Source: Paenibacillus alginolyticus DSM 5050 = NBRC 15375
GTDB taxonomy: Bacteria; Bacillota; Bacilli; Paenibacillales; NBRC-103111
Reading direction: 5' to 3'
DNA: 64,000 nucleotides
NCBI RefSeq assembly: GCF_000422905.1
Contig: NZ_AUGY01000038.1
Span: forward strand, 1 to 64,000
The notes under the pieces: generated by a model
The model's input: only the letters and a program-made list of their open reading frames with translations
The model's database searches: none
Told to the model about the DNA's origin: nothing
Shown: one piece after another, positions 1-9,001 of the stretch
Layout: each line of letters begins with the position of its first letter
Numbering within the stretch: the stretch's first letter is position 1
Translations under genes and position numbers: made by a program

Positions 1-41
1 CCTTAGGATTTTCACATTTCTTAGTTCACAGTGAGGTTGTT

Positions 42-1907
42 ATGCGTAACAGAGTTATTCCATTACTTGTATTTTTTGCTCTTCTTTTTCATACCCATAT
101 TGCTTTAGCTCATTCGCCCATTGAAAAAATGTTACCGCAAGCGGGAGCAGTGTTAGAAAATGCACCTACCCAAATTGAACTTTGGTTTGAGGATCCTGTT
201 GAACTATTTCAAGGTTCGATTGTTGTAGTTGGCGAACAGAATAAAAATGTTACGCTTGAAAAACCTCAACTTGATCCAAACGATAAACGTCACGTTATAG
301 CGATGCTTCCGAATCAACTATCTCCAGGTAAATTTTCAGTAAAGATTGAAGCCATTAGCTATGACGGACATCAAGTTAAGGAGAATTATCAATTTGAAGT
401 TAAGAAGCCAGTTCGTTCACAAGAAGAGATGCTTCAAAATTTTAAATTGGAAAGGTCGAGTCCAGAAGATGGAACCATCCTATCTAAATCTCCTGAACAA
501 ATCGAACTTTGGTTTACAGATGCGACCAAAGTAACGGTTTTTGGTGTTTTTGATGACCAAGATAAAGTGGTTCCTATAGGTGAGCCGATTCAAGACCCTG
601 CAAATCCCAATCACTTTACCGTAAAAATGAGTAGTCAGCTTCACAAGGGAACCTACTCTGTTCATTGGTATGCGACTGTAGGTCAGTTTGAGAAAAATAG
701 TGTTTATTATTTCGCAGTTCAGAAGTATACGCCACTAAAAGGTTCTAATGGTATCTCAAAAGACTCTATATTTAGTCATGTTGGTTTTCTACAGTTTGCT
801 CATTGGCTTGCTTTTGTAGGGCTGCTGTCACTGGCAGGTGGAAGTTTGTTTGAATTATTCGTGGCTAGAGGTAGAGGAAATGTTCCTCGTTGGAGAATGG
901 CTTCAAATTTATTTTATGGTATGGCTTCCCTTGGCTTCATCGTTGAGTTCATTTTAAACAGAATCAATTATAAGCAAGTACAGTGGAATGAATTTTTCAC
1001 GTTCTCATTTGTATGGATCCCGATCATTCAGATCATCCTTCTGACATTAGGATTTTGGATTTCCAAAGGAGTCTTCCGGTTAACATTACTTTCAACTACC
1101 GTGTTACTGTGGGCAATTACCGGGCATTCTTCCACTCCGAGCTACGGTGGAACATGGAGTATTTTATTGGATGGATTCCACTTGTTAGCTGTATCTGTTT
1201 GGTTAGGTGGTTTAATAGGCTTATTATTGATGATACCAAAAGAAAACTCATTGGATTGGCTTAAAGTCGTCGGAAAAACGTACTCAAAATGGGCATTAGG
1301 AAGTATCCTTACTATCGGTATATCGGGAGTATTGATGTCGAACAATTATGTAACCTCATATAGTATTGAATCTTTCCTCGCTAGCAATTGGGGGAAGCTC
1401 ATTATTATAAAGATGGTTTTATTTATTGAAATATTATTCATTGGCTTTTTACAAATGAGATATTTAAAGAAAATATCTATAATGGGCTTACGCCTGTTAA
1501 AGCAATTGAAGATTGAAGTTTATGTCGCTGGTATCATCCTAGTTGTTGCTGCTGTATTGATTGACCTTTCACCAAAAGAGGCAGAACAAGGGGTATTTCC
1601 CAAAAGCGCAATAATAAAAGAAGTTAAAGCTACTATTGGAATTACTCCCTTGAAAATGGGGACAAATGAGATCTCTATCCGGTTTGATAATCAACCAGAT
1701 TTTAAACAAGTACGTGTTAAATTAACGATGCCCCCTGACTGGATTGTCGAAGATAATGCGTTTTCGCTGGGTAACGGTGAATACCGTCTGACGGGAGATT
1801 TTTTGCACGCGGCTGGAGTTGTTCAAATGGAAGTTCATGCAGTCACGACTCAGGGGGAAGAAATTACTTTCCCATTTGAGATACGTGTCCCTGGAGTGAT
1901 GTTTTAA
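42..1907 (+). CDS. ycnJ: CopC/CopD copper transport protein, YcnJ-type
   Basis: A 621-residue membrane protein. Residues 1-23 form a signal peptide ending LALA, so the mature protein starts at His24, the position that binds Cu(II) in CopC proteins. Two CopC-like beta domains follow (about 24-120 and 137-227), each with the 'P..G..L..AP..IELWF' type pattern. A multi-helix CopD membrane region (about 245-510) and an extracytoplasmic C-terminal beta domain (about 520-621) complete it. This layout matches B. subtilis YcnJ, which is tied to copper uptake and homeostasis. The duplicated CopC domain is a little unusual. The start has a GTGAGG ribosome binding site, and a hairpin terminator follows. 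It lies near copper-storage and CsoR genes, which fits the role. The family call is sure; transport direction is inferred from the family. Confidence 0.9.
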   Translation: MRNRVIPLLVFFALLFHTHIALAHSPIEKMLPQAGAVLENAPTQIELWFEDPVELFQGSIVVVGEQNKNVTLEKPQLDPNDKRHVIAMLPNQLSPGKFSVKIEAISYDGHQVKENYQFEVKKPVRSQEEMLQNFKLERSSPEDGTILSKSPEQIELWFTDATKVTVFGVFDDQDKVVPIGEPIQDPANPNHFTVKMSSQLHKGTYSVHWYATVGQFEKNSVYYFAVQKYTPLKGSNGISKDSIFSHVGFLQFAHWLAFVGLLSLAGGSLFELFVARGRGNVPRWRMASNLFYGMASLGFIVEFILNRINYKQVQWNEFFTFSFVWIPIIQIILLTLGFWISKGVFRLTLLSTTVLLWAITGHSSTPSYGGTWSILLDGFHLLAVSVWLGGLIGLLLMIPKENSLDWLKVVGKTYSKWALGSILTIGISGVLMSNNYVTSYSIESFLASNWGKLIIIKMVLFIEILFIGFLQMRYLKKISIMGLRLLKQLKIEVYVAGIILVVAAVLIDLSPKEAEQGVFPKSAIIKEVKATIGITPLKMGTNEISIRFDNQPDFKQVRVKLTMPPDWIVEDNAFSLGNGEYRLTGDFLHAAGVVQMEVHAVTTQGEEITFPFEIRVPGVMF

Positions 1908-1916
1908 GGCTAAAGA

Positions 1917-1952
1917 AATCCCTCACCTTTTGGGTTTATGGTGGGGGATTTT
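1917..1952 (+). terminator. Rho-independent terminator after ycnJ
   Basis: AATCCCTCACC pairs with GGTGGGGGATT around a 12-base loop and runs into TTTT. It lies nine bases after the ycnJ stop and before the convergent copper-storage gene. Confidence 0.8.
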
Positions 1953-1970
1953 CCTTTGAAAAGGATTTTA

Positions 1971-2309
1971 TTATGCTGCCATTGCAAAGGAGCGGCATTC
2001 TCTTGCACAAGCCAAACACATTTGGCCACACATTTGAGATTCGTGATCATTATGTCTCAAAAATTCATGGCCACACACCTCGCAAACATAAGCACAAAAA
2101 TCACACATTGCTTTCATAACTGGGCTATGACTAGAAATAGACCTTGCACACATATGGCAGATTGAAGCACATTCAGTTAAAAGTCTAATTTGATGTCTTC
2201 GTAAATGAGCATCTGGTCTTTGAAGTAAGGAATGAACAGTATGTTCACACATAGCAGCACAGTCGTGAAGCATCTTTAACATCGCAGGCATCATTGTTTG
2301 AATTGGCAT
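1971..2309 (-). CDS. Four-helix-bundle copper-binding protein (Csp3-like)
   Basis: A 112-residue protein rich in Cys, His and Met, with repeated CxxxC spacings (CAAMC, CASIC, CAYVC, CGQMC, CAREC) on predicted helices. This is the signature of the cytosolic Csp3/'four-helix bundle copper-binding' family, which stores many Cu(I) ions inside a helical bundle. There is no signal peptide, so a cytosolic location is expected. The ribosome binding site AAGGAG lies just upstream of the ATG. The gene is convergent with ycnJ and divergent from the marR-like gene. A second paralogue lies at 18728-19069. Family membership is confident; copper as the ligand is known for the family and supported by context. 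Confidence 0.88.
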   Translation of the reverse strand: MPIQTMMPAMLKMLHDCAAMCEHTVHSLLQRPDAHLRRHQIRLLTECASICHMCARSISSHSPVMKAMCDFCAYVCEVCGHEFLRHNDHESQMCGQMCLACARECRSFAMAA

Positions 2310-2445
2310 CTAAAGCACTCCTTTAAGGAACTAATAATTTACACTAAATAAAGTATTCAATGGGTGAATGTCCCGATACAATCGTTTAAGCTTTTTGGAG
2401 GATGATCAGTACTTTTACATTGTATTTCCATTTTCGGATTTTGTA

Positions 2446-2472
2446 TGTATAATACAATATATGTATTATACA
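2446..2472. promoter_or_regulatory. Perfect palindromic operator over the MarR promoter
   Basis: TGTATAATACA and TGTATTATACA are exact reverse complements separated by five bases. The left arm contains the -10 hexamer TATAAT (2448-2453); a weak -35 (TTTCCA) lies 17 bases upstream. The ribosome binding site AAAGGAG begins immediately after the right arm. The position predicts that the MarR-type product represses its own gene. Confidence 0.8.
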
Positions 2473-2490
2473 CCAAAGGAGTTGGTTATT

Positions 2491-2943
2491 TTGGAAATAA
2501 ACGATATTTTGGAACTTCGATTGAATGTACAAAAATTTATCAGGCTTTTTGGTTTATTAGAGCAAACTGTAACCCCATGTGGTTTTCAACTTTCAGTATC
2601 ACAGGTATATGCTCTACAAGAAATGGAGAACTCAACTCTAATACTTGGGGAACTAGCAGATAGGCTGCATCTAGAACGAAGTTCAGTAAGCCGACTTGTT
2701 GATGGGCTAGTAAAGGGAGGCTTCGTAAGCCGGGAAATCAACGAACAAAATCGGAGAGAAATGTTAATTTCTCTTACAGAAAAAGGTGAACGGACAATTG
2801 AGCAGGTTCGTCAGCAGTCCATTCGATTTTATCAAAATGTTTTGCAATACATGACTGAAGCTGAGCAACAACTGGTTCATCAGGGATTTGAAAAATTTAC
2901 AGAAGCTCTATTAAAAAACAAGGGGAAACAGGATGAAATATAA
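2491..2943 (+). CDS. MarR-family transcriptional regulator
   Basis: Reading from the TTG at 2491 gives about 150 residues; an in-frame ATG at 2368 would extend it but runs through the promoter and operator. AAAGGAG sits nine bases before the TTG, so the TTG is preferred. The sequence has the MarR winged-helix pattern, with a recognition region 'LERSSVSRLVDGLVKGGFV' followed by the wing 'REINEQNRREMLISLTEKG'. MarR proteins bind palindromes as dimers, and a perfect 11-bp inverted repeat overlaps the -10. The stop overlaps the start of the next gene, so the two are coupled. The inducer cannot be told from sequence. Confidence 0.85.
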   Translation: MEINDILELRLNVQKFIRLFGLLEQTVTPCGFQLSVSQVYALQEMENSTLILGELADRLHLERSSVSRLVDGLVKGGFVSREINEQNRREMLISLTEKGERTIEQVRQQSIRFYQNVLQYMTEAEQQLVHQGFEKFTEALLKNKGKQDEI

Positions 2944-3247
2944 AAAAAGTCAAACAGCTACAAGTTTATTATCGTTTATTTTTTCTTTTCTGGCTTCATC
3001 CCATCACTGGCTTCATATGGGGATTTTACTTCTCTTTGGCGGCTCAACGAATATGATGGCGACAATGTCAGCAGCATTGTGGATTAGACGTATCATGATC
3101 ATTGCAACTATTATAACAATGCTTGTATCGATGTATCGTTTATTAAAACATAAGTATAAGGTACGCTGGGTGATTATTATGACTATTCTCTCTGCCGCGA
3201 TTTCATTGGGTTTTATAATGTATACACTTGTGAAGTTTGGTTGGTAA
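2933..3247 (+). CDS. Small membrane protein coupled to the MarR regulator
   Basis: A 104-residue hydrophobic protein with about three membrane helices (roughly 10-32, 50-68, 77-99) and short basic loops. It starts inside the end of the marR-like gene, so translation is probably coupled and the regulator may control it. I do not recognise a family. The 'SSHHWLHMGILLLFGG' segment and the several Met and His residues near the first helix would suit a metal-related transporter accessory, but that is only a guess from context. No Cys pair of the MerT type is present. Confidence 0.6.
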   Translation: MKYKKSQTATSLLSFIFSFLASSHHWLHMGILLLFGGSTNMMATMSAALWIRRIMIIATIITMLVSMYRLLKHKYKVRWVIIMTILSAAISLGFIMYTLVKFGW

Positions 3248-3332
3248 AGCCTGCTTGTTGTTTCAATATCAGCGTGGGTATAATTTCTAAAGGTGGGCTA
3301 ATCAATTTTTATGGAAAAAATTTAAAAAGGGC

Positions 3333-3362
3333 TTGATATAGGGTATGGGGGTATGGTATATT
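3333..3362 (+). promoter_or_regulatory. csoR promoter with G-tract operator
   Basis: TTGATA (3333-3338) and TATATT (3357-3362) are separated by 18 bases that contain GGGTATGGGGGTATGG, a degenerate G-tract site of the CsoR type. The gene is therefore probably autoregulated together with copZ. Confidence 0.65.
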
Positions 3363-3384
3363 CTAGATGTGAGGAGGAAATGAT

Positions 3385-3717
3385 ATGGAACAACATGATA
3401 AACAAGAATTACATGAGGACAGTTGTCATTCGGCCAGTGATCGAAAAAGTCATCATTCTGATAAAACAAAAAACAATTTGATTTCTAGGCTTAATCGCAT
3501 CGAAGGACAAATTCGCGGTGTGAAAGGTCTTATTGAGAAAGATACGTATTGTGACGATGTGTTAAATCAAATCGCCGCAGTTCAATCTGCTTTAAACGGT
3601 GTTGGGAAACTGCTTCTAGAGCATCATCTAAACAGCTGTGTAATCGAACGCATTCAAGAAGGCGATAATGAGGTTATTAAAGAACTCATGGTTACCATGA
3701 ATAAATTAATGAAATAA
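3385..3717 (+). CDS. csoR: Copper-sensing repressor CsoR
   Basis: A 110-residue all-helical CsoR/DUF156 protein. The Cu(I) ligands expected from the family are present: Cys56 (TYCDD), His81 and Cys85 (HHLNSC). A His-rich N-terminal tail (residues 1-25) is longer than usual. Apo-CsoR binds G-tract palindromes and releases DNA when it binds Cu(I). Its own promoter holds a degenerate site, and a perfect site lies before copA. It is followed 16 bases later by copZ, in the standard Bacillales order csoR-copZ-copA. Confidence 0.92.
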   Translation: MEQHDKQELHEDSCHSASDRKSHHSDKTKNNLISRLNRIEGQIRGVKGLIEKDTYCDDVLNQIAAVQSALNGVGKLLLEHHLNSCVIERIQEGDNEVIKELMVTMNKLMK

Positions 3718-3733
3718 TAAGGAGAGATTAGAT

Positions 3734-3937
3734 ATGCAAACAGTTACACTTAAAGTTGAAGGTATGTCCTGCGGTCATTGTGTGAATTCCGTTGAAGGCG
3801 CAGTTAAGAAACTTGGTGCTTCCGGCAAAGTTGATTTGAGTGGTGGATCAGTTACTGTAGATTTCGATGAGTCTAAAGTTTCATTGGACGCTATTAAATT
3901 AGCAATCGAAGATCAAGGCTATGACGTTGCGAAATAA
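3734..3937 (+). CDS. copZ: Copper chaperone CopZ
   Basis: A 67-residue single heavy-metal-associated domain with the motif GMSCGHC (Cys13 and Cys16), which binds Cu(I). The fold length fits the family exactly. CopZ passes copper to the metal-binding domains of CopA, whose gene follows. AAGGAG lies 8-10 bases before the ATG. A GC-rich hairpin at 3946-3964 after the stop separates it from copA, which has its own promoter and CsoR site. Confidence 0.93.
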   Translation: MQTVTLKVEGMSCGHCVNSVEGAVKKLGASGKVDLSGGSVTVDFDESKVSLDAIKLAIEDQGYDVAK

Positions 3938-3945
3938 AGATAAAT

Positions 3946-3964
3946 GAGCCGCTGCATGCGGCTC
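3946..3964 (+). terminator. Hairpin after copZ
   Basis: GAGCCGC and GCGGCTC form a 7-bp stem with a 5-base loop; a T-run follows only after 16 bases, so it is a weak or partial terminator between copZ and copA. Confidence 0.5.
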
Positions 3965-3995
3965 CAATGTATCACCTATTTTTTTTCAATAAAAT

Positions 3996-4012
3996 ATACC
4001 CCATAGGGGTAT
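3996..4012. promoter_or_regulatory. CsoR operator upstream of copA
   Basis: ATACCCC-ATA-GGGGTAT is a perfect palindrome that matches the known CsoR operator type. It lies 22 bases before the copA ATG. The first few bases of copA mRNA probably start inside or just after it. Confidence 0.85.
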
Positions 4013-4033
4013 GAATACGCTGGAGGGTATGAA

Positions 4034-6463
4034 ATGGCGAAACCATTAGAGCAACAACAAGCGAGTTTGCAAATTACGGGCATGACATGTGCGGCATGCG
4101 CGAACCGGATAGAAAAAGGATTGAAGAAATTAGAGGGTGTTGCAGATGCCAACGTGAATTTTGCACTTGAGAAGGCTTCTGTAACGTACAATCCGAATCA
4201 GATCAGTGTATCTGCCATGGAAGAAAAAATACTGGATCTGGGTTACAGCACCGTGAAAGATTCAGTAGATTTTAATATCGTAGGTATGACATGCGCAGCG
4301 TGCGCCACACGTATTGAAAAAGGCTTAAATAAAATGCCAGGTGTTAGCAAAGCAACTGTTAACCTTGCATTAGAAACTGCTCATGTTGAGTTTAGCGCTG
4401 CCGAAGTTTCTGTAAGCGATATGGTTAATAAAGTTGATCAACTGGGATACAAAGCCATGCGTAAAGAGGAAGACGCAACAAAAAGTGATTATAAGCAAAA
4501 AGAGATACGCAACAAGAAAATACAGTTAGCGGTATCGGCAATCCTTTCGTTACCACTTCTATGGGCAATGGTGAGCCACTTTACATTTACATCGTGGATT
4601 TACTTGCCAGAGTTCTTGATGAATCCTTGGGTGCAGCTTGTACTTGCCACACCGGTACAGTTTATTATCGGTTGGCAGTTTTACGTAGGGGCATATAAAG
4701 CCCTTCGTAATAAAAGCGCCAATATGGATGTGCTTGTTTCTCTCGGAACATCAGCCGCGTACTTCTATAGTTTATACCTAACGCTGCAGTGGGCAACTTC
4801 AGTTGATGCCCATCACCATGCACCGGATATGTATTACGAAACAAGTGCGATTCTTATTACTTTGATTATTTTAGGGAAACTGTTTGAAGTGTTGGCAAAA
4901 GGGAGAACTTCTGAAGCCATCAAGAAATTGATGGGACTTCAAGCGAAAACAGCGTTAGTCTTTCGGAATGGTGAAGAAATAGCTATACCCGTTGAAGAAG
5001 TTGTCATTGGGGACATTGTTCTTGTAAAACCGGGTGAGAAAATTCCAGTCGATGGTGAAGTTGTAGACGGTTTGTCTGCTGTTGATGAATCCATGCTAAC
5101 TGGGGAAAGTATCCCTGTTGAGAAAAAAGCTGGTGACGCTGTTATAGGCGCTACCGTTAATAAAAACGGCAGCTTAAAAATTAAAGCAACTCGTGTTGGG
5201 AAAGAGACAGCTCTTGCTCAAATTATTAAAGTTGTAGAAGAAGCCCAAGGCTCTAAAGCACCTATTCAACGTATCGCAGATGTGATCTCAGGTATCTTCG
5301 TCCCAATTGTTGTAGGAATTGCTGTTGTAACATTTCTGATTTGGTATCTCTGGGTTGCTCCTAGCGAGTTTGCAACTGCGCTTGAAAAGGCTATTGCGGT
5401 ACTGGTCATTGCTTGCCCTTGTGCTTTAGGTCTTGCAACACCAACATCGATTATGGCCGGATCCGGTCGCGCGGCGGAATTTGGCATCCTGTTTAAAGGC
5501 GGGGAACATTTAGAATCGATGCAAAAAGTCCAAACCATCGTACTTGATAAAACGGGTACAGTAACGAAAGGCAAACCGGAACTTACAGATGTTCAAATTG
5601 AAAACATGCATGAAGAAGATACAATTCTTAGACTAATCGGCTCTGCCGAAAAGCAATCAGAGCATCCGCTTGCTGAGGCGATTGTTGCTGGGATTGTTGC
5701 TAAAGGTATCCTACTTAGCACCACGGAGCAGTTTGAAGCTATTCCCGGCTACGGAATCCGCGCCATAGTAGAAGGCAAGGAAGTACTAGTTGGGACCCGT
5801 AAGCTCCTGCAGCGTGAAGCCATCGACTTCGGTAAAGCCGATACTGTTATGGAAAAGCTCGAATCTGAAGGTAAAACCGCTATGCTAGTAGCGGTGGATA
5901 ACAAGTACGCAGGTATGGTAGCCGTAGCGGACACGATCAAAGACACATCGAAAGAAGCAGTCTCTCGCTTAAAACAAATGGGCATCGAGGTCATCATGAT
6001 GACAGGCGACAACAAACGAACAGCACATGCAATAGCGCAGCAAGTTGGCATCGATCACGTACTCGCGGAAGTTCTTCCGGAAGGCAAAGCCGAAGAAGTG
6101 AAGAAACTTCAAGAACAAGGAAAGATAGTGGCCATGGTGGGTGATGGCATCAACGATGCTCCTGCACTTGCGACTGCAGACGTTGGCATAGCTATCGGCA
6201 CCGGCACTGACATTGCGATGGAAGCAGCAGACGTGACACTGATGCGCGGAGAACTTACAAGCATTCCAGATGCCATTTATATGAGCCGTAAAACGATGAC
6301 GAACATTAAACAGAACCTGTTTTGGGCACTAGGTTACAATACGCTCGGCATTCCGATTGCGGCACTTGGACTTTTAGCACCCTGGGTAGCCGGTGCTGCT
6401 ATGGCACTCAGCTCAGTATCAGTTGTGTTAAACGCTCTACGCTTGCAGAGAGTGAAGTTATAA
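4034..6463 (+). CDS. copA: Copper-exporting P1B-type ATPase CopA
   Basis: An 809-residue P1B ATPase. Two N-terminal metal-binding domains each carry GMTCAAC (Cys19/Cys22 in the first). Eight membrane helices are expected; the transmembrane CPC motif is at Cys461-Cys463. The phosphorylation motif DKTGT has its Asp at 505, followed by the SEHP nucleotide-binding motif and the [12 protein letters not shown] hinge. All catalytic motifs are intact and the length is normal for Bacillus CopA. It pumps Cu(I) out of the cytosol and receives copper from CopZ. A perfect CsoR operator lies in its promoter. Confidence 0.95.
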   Translation: MAKPLEQQQASLQITGMTCAACANRIEKGLKKLEGVADANVNFALEKASVTYNPNQISVSAMEEKILDLGYSTVKDSVDFNIVGMTCAACATRIEKGLNKMPGVSKATVNLALETAHVEFSAAEVSVSDMVNKVDQLGYKAMRKEEDATKSDYKQKEIRNKKIQLAVSAILSLPLLWAMVSHFTFTSWIYLPEFLMNPWVQLVLATPVQFIIGWQFYVGAYKALRNKSANMDVLVSLGTSAAYFYSLYLTLQWATSVDAHHHAPDMYYETSAILITLIILGKLFEVLAKGRTSEAIKKLMGLQAKTALVFRNGEEIAIPVEEVVIGDIVLVKPGEKIPVDGEVVDGLSAVDESMLTGESIPVEKKAGDAVIGATVNKNGSLKIKATRVGKETALAQIIKVVEEAQGSKAPIQRIADVISGIFVPIVVGIAVVTFLIWYLWVAPSEFATALEKAIAVLVIACPCALGLATPTSIMAGSGRAAEFGILFKGGEHLESMQKVQTIVLDKTGTVTKGKPELTDVQIENMHEEDTILRLIGSAEKQSEHPLAEAIVAGIVAKGILLSTTEQFEAIPGYGIRAIVEGKEVLVGTRKLLQREAIDFGKADTVMEKLESEGKTAMLVAVDNKYAGMVAVADTIKDTSKEAVSRLKQMGIEVIMMTGDNKRTAHAIAQQVGIDHVLAEVLPEGKAEEVKKLQEQGKIVAMVGDGINDAPALATADVGIAIGTGTDIAMEAADVTLMRGELTSIPDAIYMSRKTMTNIKQNLFWALGYNTLGIPIAALGLLAPWVAGAAMALSSVSVVLNALRLQRVKL

Positions 6464-6487
6464 TCTGTTTTCATGAGAGGGGAAGAG

Positions 6488-7108
6488 ATGCAGATGATGA
6501 AGTTTGCAGTTACCCCAGGGTTTCAAACTGGGGGAACCATCTTTAAGCCAGAACAATTGGCGGTTCTGGGATCGATCGTTGGTGAGAATGCTAAAATTGA
6601 ATTAACGACATTTAAACAATTGTATGTTGAAATGCAAGAAGAGAAAATTGATGAAGTGAAGGAAAAGTTATCTGGCATCGGCTTAGAAATATATCCTACT
6701 GGCTTTGTGACCAAGAGCCTCATTACGTGTAACTTTTGCCGCGGGGCAGAAGATGCAGGGCTTGAAATGGCTGAAGCGTTAAACATATCGATCTCAGGGA
6801 TCGAAACGCCAACACCTTTAGAAATCGGATATGCGGGTTGTGCGCTCGGAACGAGCGAGCCGCTCTTGAAAGATATCGGTGTGGTCAAAATGAGAGATAC
6901 GTTTGATATTTATGTCGGCGGCGAGCCCAAATCGTTAAAACCATCTTTTGCGGTCTTGCTATTGTCCGATGTTCAAGCAGACAGGTTGATTCCGATGGTT
7001 CAAAAGCTCATCCATCATTTTCAACAACATGGCAAAATGAAGGAAAAGTTTTCAAAATTTATCAATCGGGTAACAATCGAGGCATTGCGCGAGGCAATTG
7101 CAGAGTGA
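6488..7108 (+). CDS. Nitrite/sulfite reductase-like half protein
   Basis: About 206 residues starting at the ATG at 6488, chosen because GAGGGG lies just before it. The N-terminal part resembles the ferredoxin-like half domain of nitrite/sulfite reductases. The C-terminal part has a Cys pair in CNFCRGA and a later GYAGCALG, spaced like the [4Fe-4S]/siroheme ligands. Full reductases have two such halves and are over 500 residues, so this is a single-unit member. It follows copA by 24 bases and precedes a two-component system. An electron-transfer or iron-sulfur role is likely, but the substrate is unknown. Confidence 0.72.
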   Translation: MQMMKFAVTPGFQTGGTIFKPEQLAVLGSIVGENAKIELTTFKQLYVEMQEEKIDEVKEKLSGIGLEIYPTGFVTKSLITCNFCRGAEDAGLEMAEALNISISGIETPTPLEIGYAGCALGTSEPLLKDIGVVKMRDTFDIYVGGEPKSLKPSFAVLLLSDVQADRLIPMVQKLIHHFQQHGKMKEKFSKFINRVTIEALREAIAE

Positions 7109-7132
7109 GCGTAACGGGGGTCTGTTCGATTT

Positions 7133-7828
7133 ATGAAGGCAATTTTAATCGTTGATGATGAAGAAAAGATTCGTGAAGTTATTGCATCCTATTTGCAAAA
7201 TGAAGGATATGCTATTATTCAATCCGGCACAGGGAACAAAGCACTTGAACTCGTTCGCGGCGGAAATGTTGATCTTCTTATTTTAGATTTGATGCTTCCG
7301 GACATGTCCGGAGAAGATGTATGCAGAGCGATACGTCAGTTTTCTCCTGTTCCTGTCATCATGCTAACAGCGAAAGTTTCTGAAGATGACCGCGTCCAAG
7401 GATTAACACTTGGTGCCGATGATTATGTCGTGAAGCCATTTAGCCCACGTGAATTAACTGCAAGAGTAAAAGCCATTTTGCGTCGCACGCAAGATGATAC
7501 GCTTCTTGCAGAAATCATTTCGTTTCATAATGACGACCTTGTTATTCGGCCGATGAAACATGAAGTCTATAAACTGGGGAATCTTATAAGTCTGACTCCT
7601 AATGAATATAAATTGCTACTGATTTTGGCACATCATCCAAACCGAACCTTTACACGGGAGGAATTAATTCAAAAAGTGCTCGGTTTTGATTTTGAAGGTG
7701 ATACTCGCTCGATAGATCAGCATGTCAAAAACCTCCGTCAAAAGATAGAATCCGACCCCAAGAAGCCCCAATACATCGTTACCGTCTTTTCCGTAGGTTA
7801 CAGGTTTACTGGAGGCGAATCATCATGA
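7133..7828 (+). CDS. OmpR-family response regulator
   Basis: A 231-residue response regulator. The receiver domain (about 1-115) has the acidic pair DDEE near the N-terminus, the phosphoacceptor Asp in 'LLILDLMLPDMSG', and the switch Lys in 'DDYVVKPF'. The C-terminal winged helix (about 130-228) ends in the usual 'RSIDQHVKNLRQKIE' and 'VFSVGYRF' motifs. Its stop overlaps the start of the histidine kinase, so the pair is co-translated. The location between copA and a metal-binding lipoprotein suggests it senses envelope copper or a similar stress. Confidence 0.9.
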   Translation: MKAILIVDDEEKIREVIASYLQNEGYAIIQSGTGNKALELVRGGNVDLLILDLMLPDMSGEDVCRAIRQFSPVPVIMLTAKVSEDDRVQGLTLGADDYVVKPFSPRELTARVKAILRRTQDDTLLAEIISFHNDDLVIRPMKHEVYKLGNLISLTPNEYKLLLILAHHPNRTFTREELIQKVLGFDFEGDTRSIDQHVKNLRQKIESDPKKPQYIVTVFSVGYRFTGGESS

Positions 7829-8898
7829 AAGGATTATACGCACGAATCACCATCGCATTTATTGGGATTGCCTCCGGTGTTTTGCTTATTTCAACCATAG
7901 CGTTTGTTTTGGCGACACATTACCACTTCTCGTTGTATCAAGATCAAGCTATGGATACTAATATGAACTCCCCAACGTTTGACACCCATTTTGAGCAGGC
8001 TTTAGTACAGTCTGTTCTTGTGTCTGCCATTATTGGTATTATACTCTCGGTTCTGTTAAGTCTTTTTGTCGCTAAGCGGATCACAGCCCCGCTGATACAA
8101 ATGAAAAAGGTAGCAGAGCGAATGGCAAATGGAGAGCTTGGAGTAAGAACGACAGTCAAAGGCAATGACGAGATCGCCGATCTAGGGGGCTCCCTTAATC
8201 ACCTTGCCGAACAGCTCATGCACCAGGAGCAGTTACGTAAAACGATGACTGCTGATGTGGCTCATGAATTAAGAACACCGATTGCAACACTTAAAAGCCA
8301 TATGGAAGCGATGATTGATGGCGTTTGGATGCCAACTCCAGAGCGCCTAGAGTCTTGTTATGAGGAGATTGAACGTTTGCGGTTTCTTGTTGGTGATTTA
8401 GAGCAATTAACGGAAATGGAGTCCCCACATTTCAAGCTGAAGCTGCATAAAGAAAATGTTTCAGCAATTGTTAATCGTAATATCGAAGCATGCCGGGCTT
8501 CTTTTGATCAAAAGGGAGTTAACCTTTTATTTGAAGGTTTAACAAACGTTGAAGCTACCTTGGATAGGCAGCGTCTGGGTCAAATTGTGGTAAACCTTTT
8601 AACGAATGCGCTAAAGTTTACACCCCAAGGGGGAAAAGTATTTGTTGAAGTGAAGGAAGAAGAACACGCTGTGGTTATTATAGTATCGGATACTGGGATT
8701 GGTATGAATGAAGATGATCTACGATTTGTATTTGAACGTTTTTACCGTGTTGAAAAATCCCGCGATCGTAAATCAGGAGGGAGTGGGATTGGTTTAACTA
8801 TTGTAAAAAAATTAGTGGAAGCACATGGAGGAACCATTCGAATGGAAAGTCGGGTTGGTGAAGGAACATCTGTAGAGATACAATTCCCTAAGATTTAG
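7825..8898 (+). CDS. Sensor histidine kinase
   Basis: A 357-residue membrane kinase with two membrane helices (about 7-30 and 62-85) enclosing only a short extracytoplasmic loop, a HAMP domain (about 86-140), a phosphoacceptor His in 'ADVAHELRTP', and an intact ATPase domain with N box 'NLLTNALKF', G1 'DTGIGM' and G2 'GSGIGL'. The small sensor loop (about 30 residues with a few His and Met) suggests sensing within or near the membrane. It overlaps the response regulator by four bases. A promoter region and a lipoprotein gene follow. Confidence 0.9.
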   Translation: MKGLYARITIAFIGIASGVLLISTIAFVLATHYHFSLYQDQAMDTNMNSPTFDTHFEQALVQSVLVSAIIGIILSVLLSLFVAKRITAPLIQMKKVAERMANGELGVRTTVKGNDEIADLGGSLNHLAEQLMHQEQLRKTMTADVAHELRTPIATLKSHMEAMIDGVWMPTPERLESCYEEIERLRFLVGDLEQLTEMESPHFKLKLHKENVSAIVNRNIEACRASFDQKGVNLLFEGLTNVEATLDRQRLGQIVVNLLTNALKFTPQGGKVFVEVKEEEHAVVIIVSDTGIGMNEDDLRFVFERFYRVEKSRDRKSGGSGIGLTIVKKLVEAHGGTIRMESRVGEGTSVEIQFPKI

Positions 8899-9001
8899 TG
8901 CCGATCCTCACAAGATCTACACAAGTACCTTTTATAATAAGGTGATAAAAAGAGGAAAGACTTTGAGCTACGCTCAAAGATCCCTATATTAGGAGGAAAT
9001 C